This document shows, piece after piece, positions 1 through 10,415 of a stretch of DNA of 23,760 nt. This stretch comes from Grammothele lineata (lineage: Eukaryota; Basidiomycota; Agaricomycetes; Polyporales; Polyporaceae). Every line of letters starts with the position of its first letter. The first letter of the stretch is position 1. The stretch is from the NCBI GenBank assembly GCA_002150815.3, contig NDFF03000315.1, forward strand, positions 1-23,760. Direction: 5' to 3'. The notes under the pieces are model-generated. The model saw only the letters and a list, made by a program, of their open reading frames with translations, was not told where the DNA came from and made no database searches. Both the position numbers and the translations under genes were made by a program.

Positions 1-140
1 TAACCCTAACCCTAACCTAACCCTAACCCTAACCCTAACCCTAACCTAACCCTAACCCTAACCTAACCCTAACCTAACCTAACCCTAACCCTAACCTAAC
101 CCTAACCTAACCCTAACCTAACCCTAACCTAACCCTAACC
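1..140. repeat. Telomere tract, C-rich strand (CCCTAA)n
   Basis: The window starts with uninterrupted copies of CCCTAA, the complement of the TTAGGG telomere repeat, so base 1 is at or near a physical chromosome end. Many units are 5 nt (CCTAA) instead of 6, and the two kinds are mixed along the tract. This is either real variation or base loss in a sequencing homopolymer. The tract stops at about 140, where unrelated sequence starts (TTGTTGGGAC). Confidence 0.97.
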
Positions 141-280
141 TTGTTGGGACAAGAAATACTGGCAGAACAACCCTAGGGACCTCTTGGGACACCGGAGTAC
201 CTGATTTTTTAGGCAACCAAGGCCTTGGTTGGCGGATTATACTGATAGTGCTCGTCGTCGATCGCACCACCTAACCCTAA
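141..280 (+). repeat. Subtelomeric segment ending in a truncated copy of the ribozyme repeat
   Basis: The last 30 bases (251-280) match the right end of the two repeat units downstream, including the end CACCACCTAACCCTAA, but the rest of the unit is missing. It looks like the 3' tail of a third, truncated copy abutting the full copy that begins at 281. A perfect 16-bp palindrome (AACCAAGGCCTTGGTT, 215-230) lies in the part I cannot assign. Confidence 0.6.
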
Positions 281-560
281 GTCGTATCACTAATCAAATT
301 ACAAGAATAGCCAGCCAATCGGACTGGATGTGGGGCGGCGTAAGTCGCGTCCGTTCTACCGTAGTCTACTTGGTAATACTTACAATTATCTGGTATAGTC
401 ACTGAACAGGTCTGATGAGGCGTATAAAGCCGAAAGGACCGCCGCTGAGAAGATCCCCTCAACGGTTCTTACCTGTTCGGCCTTCAGCCCCTCCCGCCGG
501 AGCCAGTGCACTCTCCTCCTCGTCGCCTTTGGCTCCTCGTCGTCGAGTGCACTACCTAAC
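281..560 (+). mobile_element. Subtelomeric ribozyme repeat, copy 1 (putative Penelope-like terminal repeat)
   Basis: This ~280-bp unit starts at GTCGTATCACTAAT and ends in CACTACCTAACCCC. It is matched along nearly its full length by copy 2 at 675-956, with scattered substitutions and small indels. It contains a hammerhead ribozyme at 404-478 on the plus strand, about 80 nt before the telomere-like end. Terminal repeats with hammerheads are known in Penelope-like retroelements, and Athena (rotifers) and Coprina (basidiomycetes) members of that group sit at telomeres. The plus strand reads from telomere inward and ends in C-rich telomeric sequence, as expected if the RNA 3' end was copied from a chromosome-end 3'-OH. 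No reverse transcriptase reading frame is seen, so this is a solo repeat, a remnant or a non-autonomous element. The family name is inference. Confidence 0.7.
404..478 (+). ncRNA. Type I hammerhead ribozyme, copy 1
   Basis: All core parts are present in order. Stem I is GAACAGGT (404-411) paired perfectly with ACCTGTTC (471-478). The first core strand is CTGATGA (412-418). Stem II is GGC/GCC (419-421/429-431) closed by a 7-nt loop. The second core strand is GAA (432-434), with A435 pairing U469. Stem III is AGGACCG (435-441) with CGGTTCT (463-469), 7 bp including one G-U. The cleavage triplet is CUU, so self-cleavage should fall between 470 and 471. A further TGAG/CTCA helix (446-449/458-461) can form inside the stem III loop. 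Ends open at stem I make it type I. Activity is inferred, not shown. Confidence 0.92.
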
Positions 561-674
561 CCCGGAGTAACTCCGGACGGATCAAGGCCGACGATAAAAA
601 TAGCGCGCCTATTCTCAGCCAATGAGAATTCACGCTGAGTCGTTCCACCTCGGGCATCATTTGTCATCCCCGAG

Positions 675-956
675 GTCGTATCACTAATCGAATTACAAGA
701 ATAGCCAGCCAATCGGACTAGATGTGGGTCGGGTACGTCGCGTACTACCTACCTTAGTCTACTTGGTAATACTTACAATTATCTGGTATAATCACTGAAC
801 AGGTCTGATGAGGCGTATAAAGCCGAAAGGACCGCCGCTGGGAAGACCCCCAACGGTTCTTACCTGTTCGGCCTTCAGCCCCTCCTGCCGGAGCCAGTGC
901 ACTCTCCTCCTCGTCGCCTTCGGCTCCTCGTCGTCGAGTGCACCACCTAACCCTAA
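675..956 (+). mobile_element. Subtelomeric ribozyme repeat, copy 2 (putative Penelope-like terminal repeat)
   Basis: This is the second full copy of the unit at 281-560, starting GTCGTATCACTAAT and ending CACCACCTAACCCTAA at 956. The two copies have the same orientation and are separated by 114 bp of unrelated sequence, which includes a small CCGGAG/CTCCGG hairpin at 562-576. The ribozyme core is unchanged between copies, while the flanks (for example 335-350 against 729-745) have diverged. Sequence immediately inside the copy (957 onward) does not look like coding sequence of a retroelement. Confidence 0.7.
797..869 (+). ncRNA. Type I hammerhead ribozyme, copy 2
   Basis: It has the same architecture as copy 1: stem I GAACAGGT (797-804) with ACCTGTTC (862-869), core CTGATGA (805-811), stem II GGC/GCC (812-814/822-824), core GAA (825-827), and stem III AGGACCG (828-834) with CGGTTCT (854-860). 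The predicted cleavage is after U861. The inner stem III helix reads TGGG/CCCA (839-842/849-852) here against TGAG/CTCA in copy 1. That is a compensatory A-U to G-C change which keeps the helix although the primary sequence changed. Confidence 0.92.
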
Positions 957-1405
957 GGCAGCCACTATCTTTGCGTTGTTCCCCGGGAGGGCTGTCTTCC
1001 AACTCATAATGATGCTAGTGCTTGATAGGAGAGCCAGAATCGCAAATGGGCATGTAGACTTTCCGGAGGGTCCTGTTAGTATGGAAGACGGAAGGGCCAG
1101 GGGAGTCGGCCACCTTAAAGTCATCGTCCCGGTTCCTCAGCCGTTGGAGACGATACGAAGAGGTGGATGCTGGGCTGCTGCAAACATGCCGGGGCCAATG
1201 ACTGTTGAAATCTATAGCAAGAGTGTATGTAGCATGCAGTTCAGCAACTCATGCGAAGCGCGGAAATACTCAGGCACATCGTGCCCGCGAAATGTGTGAA
1301 AGGGGGAAGCATGCCAGCAGGCGGAGGCCGAATACCCACACAGTAATCCAAATTTCAGTGATAGCATCGAAAGCAGGATAAAAACGACAAATAGCACGAG
1401 AAATG
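957..1405. other. Subtelomeric spacer, no gene recognised
   Basis: This is unique-looking sequence between the last ribozyme repeat and the 3' end of the thioredoxin reductase gene. Open frames cross it on both strands, but they run through the repeat copies, lack recognisable domains, and are probably chance. The right part must hold the 3' UTR and polyadenylation region of the minus-strand gene ending at 1406. Confidence 0.5.
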
Positions 1406-2586
<1,181 letters not shown>

Positions 2587-3630
2587 CTTAGAACTCCGGT
2601 AAGCGGTTGTAGTGTCGTTTGTACCCAAGTTCAGCTGGAGTAGCGTCGACGTTCGAGGGGCAGCTGCATTCCTCGGGAATGAGATGGTCCCATTTTGAGG
2701 AGAACGCGGGGTTCGAGAATGACGCAGAGCACCGCATAGGAATATCATTGGAGCGCCGCTTGCAGTGAGCGAAGCTTGCGAGAGGGCAACCACATGAGAC
2801 GAAGACAGGGTCGAGAACGAGCGAGGACGAGCTGGACGATGTCTGGTGTGTGGCCGGCGACCGGAGCTATCGCTCGTCGCGCGAGCGTGTGTGCGTTAGA
2901 GAGCTTGTATTGTGATCCGTTGATGCATTCCGCGGGCTAGACATCGGAGAGGGCGTGCGGGGGATAGCCATGGTGGAACCAGGAGAACATCGACGAGAGT
3001 CGAGCCCCGCGATGTCCGAGAATGTCCGGGAGGGTTGCGGGCCAACGGGCCGAGACATACCGGGGCGCTTCTTGAAAGCACCTGCTTGATCAACCCATCC
3101 CTTTCTACATCGTACCGTGTATGGCGAACCCAGCGAAAGAAGCCATAGCCACAGGAAGTGACACATATCGTATCTTCTAACACGCCCAAAAAGCAAGCAC
3201 GTTGTCAAAGTCGCCATAGCGAGAGGATGATGGAGGACGAAGAGTCCTGTCTTCGTCACACACTAGCGTCCGAGTCGTCCGACCTTCCATGTCGTTCGGT
3301 ATGGCCACGCCGACTGCATATGCGGTGCATGAAATGGTCTAGATAGTCCGTACGTGCGTGACATGAGCAAGGAATACAGTCGTTCATGATCATGACGAGC
3401 GGCAAATGGTGTGGCGGTCGCACATGATGCGAGCAGTCTACAGCTACTGAAACAAGTCTGGGGTACACGTTGATGTGAGAGGTGGTGGAAGAGAAGAAGA
3501 GTCAGATGTGTAGATGCTATGAAAACAGACGATATGCGTGCTACAGACGGGAGTGCGTGGGGTAAGATCCTACAAGCCAAACGATGCTCGGGGGAACCTA
3601 TCGCGCGGCAAACGCGAACAGGTTCTGCGT
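2587..3630 (-). promoter_or_regulatory. Spacer: TRR1 upstream region and ARB1 3' end
   Basis: About 1 kb separates the TRR1 start from the ARB1 stop, both on the minus strand. It should hold the TRR1 promoter and the ARB1 3' UTR. Minus-strand open frames at 2867-3259 have no ATG at the far end, no domain and low complexity, and I do not call them genes. An in-frame open stretch leads directly into TRR1 from 2748. No clear TATA box was found. Confidence 0.45.
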
Positions 3631-5975
3631 TTACGTCTTCGTCTTTCCCGTGCTCTTGCTGAACAGCTTCGCCTTCTCGAGCGCGGCGAAACCTGCACGG
3701 AACGCGAGTGAGTGAGCGGCAGGCCTCGTGGTAAGGCGATGGGGACGCACTGTTTTTCGCGAGGAGGTTCTTGTATTCGACAATCGTGATATCCTCCCGC
3801 GTCAAGTTCTTGATCTTTCTGTCCTTGACCTCCCACAGCTCTTCAGCGACCTGCGAGATGAGACCTGCGCGAGAACGTCGCGTCAGTTTGACTGGGGCAG
3901 GGGAAGAGCTGGAGGCACTCACGGAAGTCGTGCGAGACGATGACGACACCGCCCTCGTACTCCTTGATCGCACGCGCGAGCGCGTCAATGGACGCCATGT
4001 CCAAGTGGTTCGTAGGCTCGTCGAGCAAGAGGATATGTGGGTGCTCCATCGCGAGCTGCGCGAATACAACACTGAAACGACACGTTAGCCACGAATAATG
4101 ACGGGGCTATGCGCACACACTCACCGGTTCCTCAAACCATCCGAGAGCTGCTTGATCGGACTCGTTTGGTGCGCGCCCGAAAGACCGAAGCGACCAAGCT
4201 GCGCGCGCCAAGCCTGAATGTCCTTGTCTGGGAACTTCTCGTAATAGAGCGACTGGATGTGCTCGATCGGCGACTTCTCGTACGGGAGCTGGTCGGCCGA
4301 ATGCTGCGAGTACTTGGCGAGCTTAAGACCGACGTGGCGCGAGATCGTGCCCGAGCACGGCTGAAGTGCGCCGGTGATTAGGTTCAGGAGTGTTGACTTG
4401 CCCGTGCCGTTTTGACCGACGATCGCTATGCGCGAGTCCATGCTGCGCAGAAACAAATGAGCCACAAGGCGGTGCAGCGGCGAAGAGGTAAACGTACTCG
4501 ATACCGAACGAGAGGTTCTTGTACAGGTAATCCTCGGGCTTGCCCGAGTACGAGAACGCGACGTCATTGAAGGCGAGAATGGGCGGAGGCAGCTTCGCGA
4601 CGTCCTCAAAGTTGAAGCGCAGAGGTTTGACCTGCTCGATCTTCTCGATGAGGCCGGCGGCCTCCATCTTATCGATGATCTTCTGCTTCGACTTCGCCTG
4701 CTTGACAAGGTTCGCGTAGGTACCGGCGGAGGCGATGAACCTATTCGGTAGAGAACGACATTAGCATTCAGGCACGCCGGAAGAAACGCGGGATATGTCG
4801 GGCGTACTTCTTGATGTGGGCGATTTCCTCTTGCTGCTTGTTGTACGCCTTCATTTGGTTGATCTCGTTTTCGGACTTGGTACGGACGTAGGTCGTGTAA
4901 TTACCGCCGTAGTAGACGAGCTTCTTCTTGGTCGTGAGGTCCATGATGTTCGTACAGACGCTGTCCATGAAGTCCTGCGAGTGCGAGGTGATGACGAGGA
5001 TGTGGTTGTACATGGAGAGGTACGCCTCCAACCAAACGACGGCTTCGAGGTCGAGATGGTTCGTGGGCTCGTCGAGGAGGAGTAAGTGAGGCTTGACGAA
5101 GAGTGCGCGGGCGAGAGCGACACGCATCCGCCAACCTCCGGACATATCCTTAGTAGGCTTCTTCATCATCGTTTGCGAGAAACCGAGACCGTGGAGGATA
5201 GAGCCGGCCTTGGCCTCGAAGGTGGAAGGGTCCATCTCCTCGAGTTCCTCGTACAGTTGGTCGAGCTGGACCTCGTCGACGTCATCGGCGACGGAGAGAT
5301 CCTCGATGCGCTGCTCGAGCTTAGCGACCTTTTCCTTTGCAGAGGCGACGATGTAGTCGATGGCGTTGACCTCTGAAGGCTCGGCCTCTCCACGGACGAG
5401 GTAGATGTCGATGTGCTCGGGGATCTCAATGTCGCGCTCGGCGATGGATTGGAGGAGCGTCGACTACGAGTCGTGCACATACAAGGTAGAACAATATGAG
5501 GCCACTGGGGGTGTCGTACGAGCAGGGAGACGCACCTTTCCTGAGCCGTTCTCGCCAAGAAGACCATACCGCTGCCCATAGTTGAGGGACACCTCCGCGC
5601 CCTCGATAAGCAACCGTCCGTGGAACGATAGCGTGAACGAATCGATCTTGATATCACGACCCTTGGGGTCAGAGACAAGCACGCCCGCCGCGCTCCTGCA
5701 CGACTCCCCGTGTCAGCGCATCCGCGCGCTCGTCGACAGAGGAAAGGGACGCACCTGTCGGTCGCGATCTGGAGCTTCGCCATCGCCGAAAGATCCTCCT
5801 GGCTCGTCGCGGCGGAGGTGTTCGTGAGGGGGGTGTTGGCTGAGCTGCCGTTGACGGATCCGGTGGGCGTCGAGCCCGTGGTGGTGGACGCATCTGCGTC
5901 CTTGACTTTTGCCTTCGCCGACTGCTTGGCAGCCTTCTCGGCGAGGCGCTTTTGTTTTGAGGCGGAGGGGGCCAT
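3631..5975 (-). CDS. ARB1: ABCF-family ATPase, ARB1-like (ribosome biogenesis)
   Basis: This is a soluble twin-ATPase protein with no membrane segments. Yeast Arb1 shuttles between nucleus and cytoplasm and is needed for 40S/60S biogenesis. Eight exons on the minus strand: 5975-5755, 5695-5536, 5463-4808, 4740-4498, 4442-4125, 4071-3923, 3864-3751 and 3692-3631 (TAA). Phases agree throughout and give 640 aa. Residues 1-70 are a basic, Ser/Thr-rich tail starting [11 protein letters not shown]. Domain 1 has Walker A GENGSGKST (121-129, split by intron 2), signature MSGGWRMR (234-241) and Walker [13 protein letters not shown] (from 254). Domain 2 has Walker A GQNGTGKS (436-443), signature LSDGLRNR (526-533) and Walker [12 protein letters not shown] (from 547), then VSHDFR. 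The C terminus is Lys-rich ([11 protein letters not shown]). Between the domains, an [17 protein letters not shown] linker is typical of ARB1/ABCF2. Introns are 53-72 nt. Confidence 0.95.
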
Positions 5976-7489
5976 GGCGGGTCGTGAACGGAGTGGCGGT
6001 CGTATGAAAGGGAAGGTGTAGAGGGTACAGACGACGGGCGGACGAGGTGGTGGGACGGGAGGAGGGCGAGGGCGAGGACGAGGCGAGGACGGGCTGTGGC
6101 CGAATCGATAGATCTGCTGTGGCGCATAAATTTCCGCTTAGATGAGCCATCGGGCATTCCCGTTATGGAAACTCTCCAAGATGGGCCCCGAAGTTCTTCG
6201 ACTGCTTCCTCCTCCACGCTCCTCGGTGCTGGCATGTACGACTGTACGTCGAAGCGATGTATTTAAAACCACCCTGACGGACGAGCAGCAATTTTCGGAC
6301 GAACGTCCCCAGCACGCTCACCGCACCGCCTTTCGCCCTCCCGCCACGCTCCGGCGGCCACCGTCGACCGATGATGTCATCACCACAAGGCTAGCATACC
6401 TCCGCCGAGTTGACTGTGAGGTTACGCCCAGCTGCTGAGTCGGCGACCGAGACAGAAGCCGCCCTCGCCCAGGAATATTAATACACTCCGAGCCCCCCGC
6501 AGCTGACAGCAACCCAATCCAAATCGCCCGTCACGTACACGCCGCGCCCATGCCGCGACTCTCCTTGCCGCGAGCCAGCTCGAGAAGACGAACCGTAATC
6601 CCGGCCATTCACTCGCGATCACGCAACCGTCCGCGGACGCGACCGACGAATTCGAAAGTTCAAAGCCGGCACGGCGGCAGGCACTCTATTAGGTTTGGTA
6701 GCTCTACTATGCGTCAGAAGCGGCGGTGCGCAAATCGGGGGACACGGGGACACGAGGGTACCTAACGAAGCAAGGGAGGGTAGGCGATACACGACACTAG
6801 GTGGGGCAAGACCCGGGATATATACAGCCGCGCGGCAGCGTGTGTATAGGTATAGGTATCTGTATCAGGAGCTATACGCATACGTACGTACGCCGCCGCC
6901 CCGCTGCCGGCACGTTCGCCTTGGCGCGGGCGGGGACGGGGGGTGTGAATTAGCGATAGAGGGGAGGAGTACAGTACGTCGACGGCGAGCGAGGCGAACG
7001 TGCCAAGGCTGCCGCGGGGAACACGGGGGAAGACAGGATTTACTATACGACACGATACGATCGGGGAGATGCGCAGGGAGACATATACGTGGCAAAGATG
7101 GTGTGCGCATGGGCACTGGGAGGACTGTACAGTGAGTGAACGATGAACAGGATGACCAAAATGAGAGAGAGAAAAGGAGGGGGCGATAAATATCCGCAGA
7201 ACCGGCGTGCGCCGGAGCATTCGGTGGTACGTGTACGATAGCGACGAGATCCGATGAGCATGTGGATTTAGCGTAGGACGAGGACTAGACTAGGAGGATA
7301 CTAGGGTTGCGATGCGAGTACGATGGTGGACAGCAATGACACTCAGTGAGAAGAGGGAACGGAGAGATGTACACGGACGGGAGACGAGAGGATGGATACA
7401 ACCGAGGGCCTCGAAACAACCGAGGCGGAGGGCCAAAAGGGAGTGCATGGGTGCACGCAAGTTGCGCGCGAGTAAACGAGGGGCCGCGC
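5976..7489. promoter_or_regulatory. Intergenic region: ARB1 promoter and NRG1-like 3' flank
   Basis: This 1.5-kb gap lies upstream of ARB1 and downstream of the zinc-finger gene, both minus strand. Open frames on both strands are short, Arg-rich and without domains, so I call no gene. A partial palindrome CGATGATGTCATC at 6369-6381, about 394 bp before the ARB1 start, resembles a bZIP (CRE/ATF-like) site and recurs upstream of the second arrestin gene. A short TATAGG-like run lies at about 6845-6860. Confidence 0.4.
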
Positions 7490-9839
7490 TCACTGGACGA
7501 GCCGCTCCCCACGCCAGACGGGGTGGTGCCCGTGGTGGCCCGCCATCACCTCCGTCGTCTGCAGGTACTGGTGCTGAGCGGGCGTCGGCAGCGCGCGCTG
7601 GGGCTGGGGCTGGTGCAGCTCGAGGTACTGGTCCGTAGCGGGATCGACGTCGGGCGACTGCTCGCGCGGCGCGTGGGCGTGAGGATGCACGTGCAAGGGG
7701 GCCGGGGCAGCATGCGAGTAGTAGCTTGCGTACGACGCTGCGTGCCCACCGGAGGACGCGTGCGTGTTACTGGGCTGCCCGTGCGCAGGGGCCCCACCAT
7801 ACGCCGGCGGGTGGGCATACGACGAGCTCTGGTCAGCACCCCCGTAGGCGTGGGCGTGTGTGGACGGCGAATGGGCCTGCGGTTGGGCCTGCGGCTGCTG
7901 TTGGGACGCGTAGGAGTAGGCGTGGTGGGCGGCGGCGGCCGAGTTGGCCTCTCTGTTCATGCCTGCCAGAGGCTGCATGGGAGGAGGCTGTGCCTGCGGA
8001 GGTTGCTGGGATTGTGGGGAAGGCGCGTAGCGCATGTTGGCCGAACCGGGCCCCACGTCCCCCCTCATCACGCGCGTGTCTTGGATTGGCGCCAGCACGG
8101 GAGGAGGGGAGGCGTACCGGTCGGGAGCGGCCGCGTGGTACGATGGCGTGTTGTAATTGTAGTGGGTCTGGACTGGCGCCTGCGACTGTGGTTCGCTCCC
8201 GTGAGCATTCGACAGCGCAGGTAGGGTCCTGCCGTAGGTTTGCTGCTGGGCCTGCACCTGCTGCTGCTGTGGCTGTTGCTGCTGCTGCGCAGGAGGCGGG
8301 TGGCTGTAGCCCGCCGAGGCCAGGGAGCTAGACTCGTACGAGTTGTAGACCACGGAAGGCGAATGCTGGGTGGATGTGGCCGGCGTCGTAGGGCTCAGCG
8401 AACCCGGGGGAGAGTCAGCGTAGCCCATCGACTGCGTCACGTAGCCATACGCCGGGGTGGGCGGGTCACTCGCGACGGGAGACGTAGGATTGGTCGAGGC
8501 GGGCGAGTGCTGGCGAATGGGGTTGGAGATGTGCGCGATGGAGTGGCGGTAGGAGGACGGCATCTGCTGCGACGGCGGCATGGGCGGCAAGGACACGGGA
8601 GACGCGCTGGTAGGCATGGCGGCCTGCCTGACGGAAGGCTGCTGGTAGCCGTTGAAGTAGTTGCCATTGGCCTGGACGTGCGCGTGGGCAGCGTGGTTAG
8701 GATGGTAGTTCTCGACCGGAGAAGGCGGCTCGGTGTAATGGCCGGTGGTAGTGACGGGAGAAGGAGGGGAGTAGCGGTCGGATTCGGACGGAGGGTAGGA
8801 TTGTTGGCCCTGAGAGTGATACGCCCAGCGAGCGTCGTCGGGCGGACGCCCAAAAGAGGAAGGCGCGCGGCTAGCCTGCGCCGACGGCGGGTAGGTGACG
8901 TCGTCGGTGTGATAGTGGCTGTAGGGCGCGGCGGAGGCCAGGGATGGATGCGAATAGGACACAGGGGAGTTGTAGGCCGTCTCCGGGGTCGAGCGGGAGG
9001 AGCGGCTGGGAGCGCGTTCGTGGGTACCAAAGGATGGATAGACGGGCGCTGACGGCGGTGGTAGTGTGGCATAGGCATGAGCGAGCGGCGGGGGCGTATC
9101 TGGGGGCTCGGGGATCCCCGGCGGCATGGGAGGCGGGGGCCCAGTGACATAGGCCTGTGCGAGCGGAGGAGGCTCGAGAGGAGGGGAAGGCACGGGCGGG
9201 GGAGGGGAAGGGCTGTGTGGAGAATCTGCAGGATTCTTGGACCGCTTCTTGGATGAGCGGGACCGGTCTGCGATGGATGCGCGCGTCATGGCGGCGCGTG
9301 TCGCAGAGCCCGAGTTTCTGCGAGAGCCTGGGGAGAGGTGGATACGGTAGCTAGATGAGTAATGCGTCAGCTCATGCCGGCAGGGCGGATGGTAACACCA
9401 GAGGAGGCCAAAAAGGACGACCGGACAGGAATACGCGTCGAGAGGGGGGTGTACGCGTCGTTGTTGGCGCATATACCGAACTCGCCGAGGAGAGGGGGAG
9501 GAGACACGTGACGGGAGGGGCGTTGACGACGGGTAGTTGGGAAACGAGGACTCACTGCTGCTGAAGGTTATCCTGGCGAGAACAGCGGGTCTCGCAGCCG
9601 GGAAAGGGACACTTGTGGTTGCGCTCGCCTGTGTGGATCCTGGTATGGCGAGCGAGATGGCCGCTTGTGGTGAAGGCGCGAGAACATGTCTGGCAGACGT
9701 GTTTCTTCTTGGGCGGGGCCTGGGAGGGAGAGTGTTGGAAGGGAGCCGAGGATGCCTCTGAGTCGTAGGGGGAGAGAGGAGGGTTTGAAAGAGGGGGGGC
9801 GGGAGGAAGGTCAGGGTCATTAGAGAGAGGGAGAGGCAT
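7490..9839 (-). CDS. C2H2 zinc-finger transcription factor, NRG1-like
   Basis: Two exons on the minus strand, 9839-9556 and 9350-7490, join in phase to 714 aa. The N-terminal 45 residues are Pro/Ser-rich. Two tandem fingers follow: C49-C52-H65-H69 (CQTCSRAFTTSGHLARHTRIH region) and C77-C82-H95-H99, joined by the linker TGERNHK. The finger pair and following HYRIHLSPGSRR resemble fungal Nrg1-type repressors, which bind DNA to control stress, carbon or morphogenesis genes. The remaining ~600 residues are low-complexity (Pro, Ser, Gln, Tyr, His), with a polyglutamine patch encoded at about 8245-8295 and a basic patch (RSRSSKKRSKN) that may be a nuclear signal. The 205-nt intron splits the codon of H95. 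ATG 9839 is the first after an in-frame TAA roughly 50 nt upstream. The target genes are unknown. Confidence 0.88.
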
Positions 9840-10415
9840 GTCGTAGTCGGCTAGGACGTAAAAGCGGGCGTGATCGGTGGGGGAAGGTTAGCGAGGCGGC
9901 GGATGCGGGGCGGCGGGGTAGAAAAGTCAGGCACGGGAGAAGAGAGAGACGAGCATAATCTATGGGCTCTGGAAAGACGCGAGCGTTGGCCGTCTGGGAG
10001 AGCAGAGACGGGCGAGAGGGCAGGTGGCCAGGGCTGGACGAGCGCGGCTAAGAAGACCAGCGAGGGCGGCGCCTGCGACTGGCGACTGCCTCCGTCGCTG
10101 CGCGTCACCCGCAGACGCCGGCAGTTCAGTCGGAGATTCGAGCCGCGTGTGCGGGCCTCGCTTGCCTCTGCGGGTCGGAAGCAGATCCTCCAGAAGTTAC
10201 ACTCAATCTAGGCGCCCATCTCGTCTGCCCGACGGCCTCTTCGCCTCCCGCTTCCATCCCCTGCACTTCCCCTGCCCATCGACCCTGCCAACCTCCTTCA
10301 TCTCCTCCCGCTCCCGCTCCCGTGTCTCCGCCCTCGCCCTCGCCCGCGCTCTCCCTCTCGCGCCCTCCGCGCTCGACGCCCGTCCTACGGCGTGACGGCG
10401 CCGCAAGTCTCAAAA
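9840..10415. promoter_or_regulatory. Upstream region of the NRG1-like gene
   Basis: GC-rich non-coding sequence lies before the zinc-finger gene start. It would be a divergent promoter if the doubtful plus-strand gene beginning near 10416 is real. Plus-strand pyrimidine tracts begin near 10210. I see no defined promoter element and no convincing reading frame. Confidence 0.35.

Noticed and set aside
386..1124. Minus-strand frames sharing the reading LDDEEPKATRRRVHWLR in both repeat copies
   Set aside because: They are antisense to the ribozyme units, lack a consistent start or end, and the similarity follows from the DNA repeat itself; no known domain.
808..1299. 163-codon plus-strand frame
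   Set aside because: It begins inside ribozyme copy 2 (the core CTGATGAGG supplies the ATG) and has no recognisable domain; a chance frame.
2867..3259. 130-codon minus-strand frame upstream of TRR1
   Set aside because: The 5' end is GTG not ATG, composition is irregular and no domain is visible; more likely promoter/leader sequence.
7346..9052. Long plus-strand frames rich in Arg/Gly/Val opposite the NRG1-like gene
   Set aside because: They are shadows of the GC-rich, Pro/Ser-rich coding strand; splicing and zinc-finger motifs fix the real gene on the minus strand.
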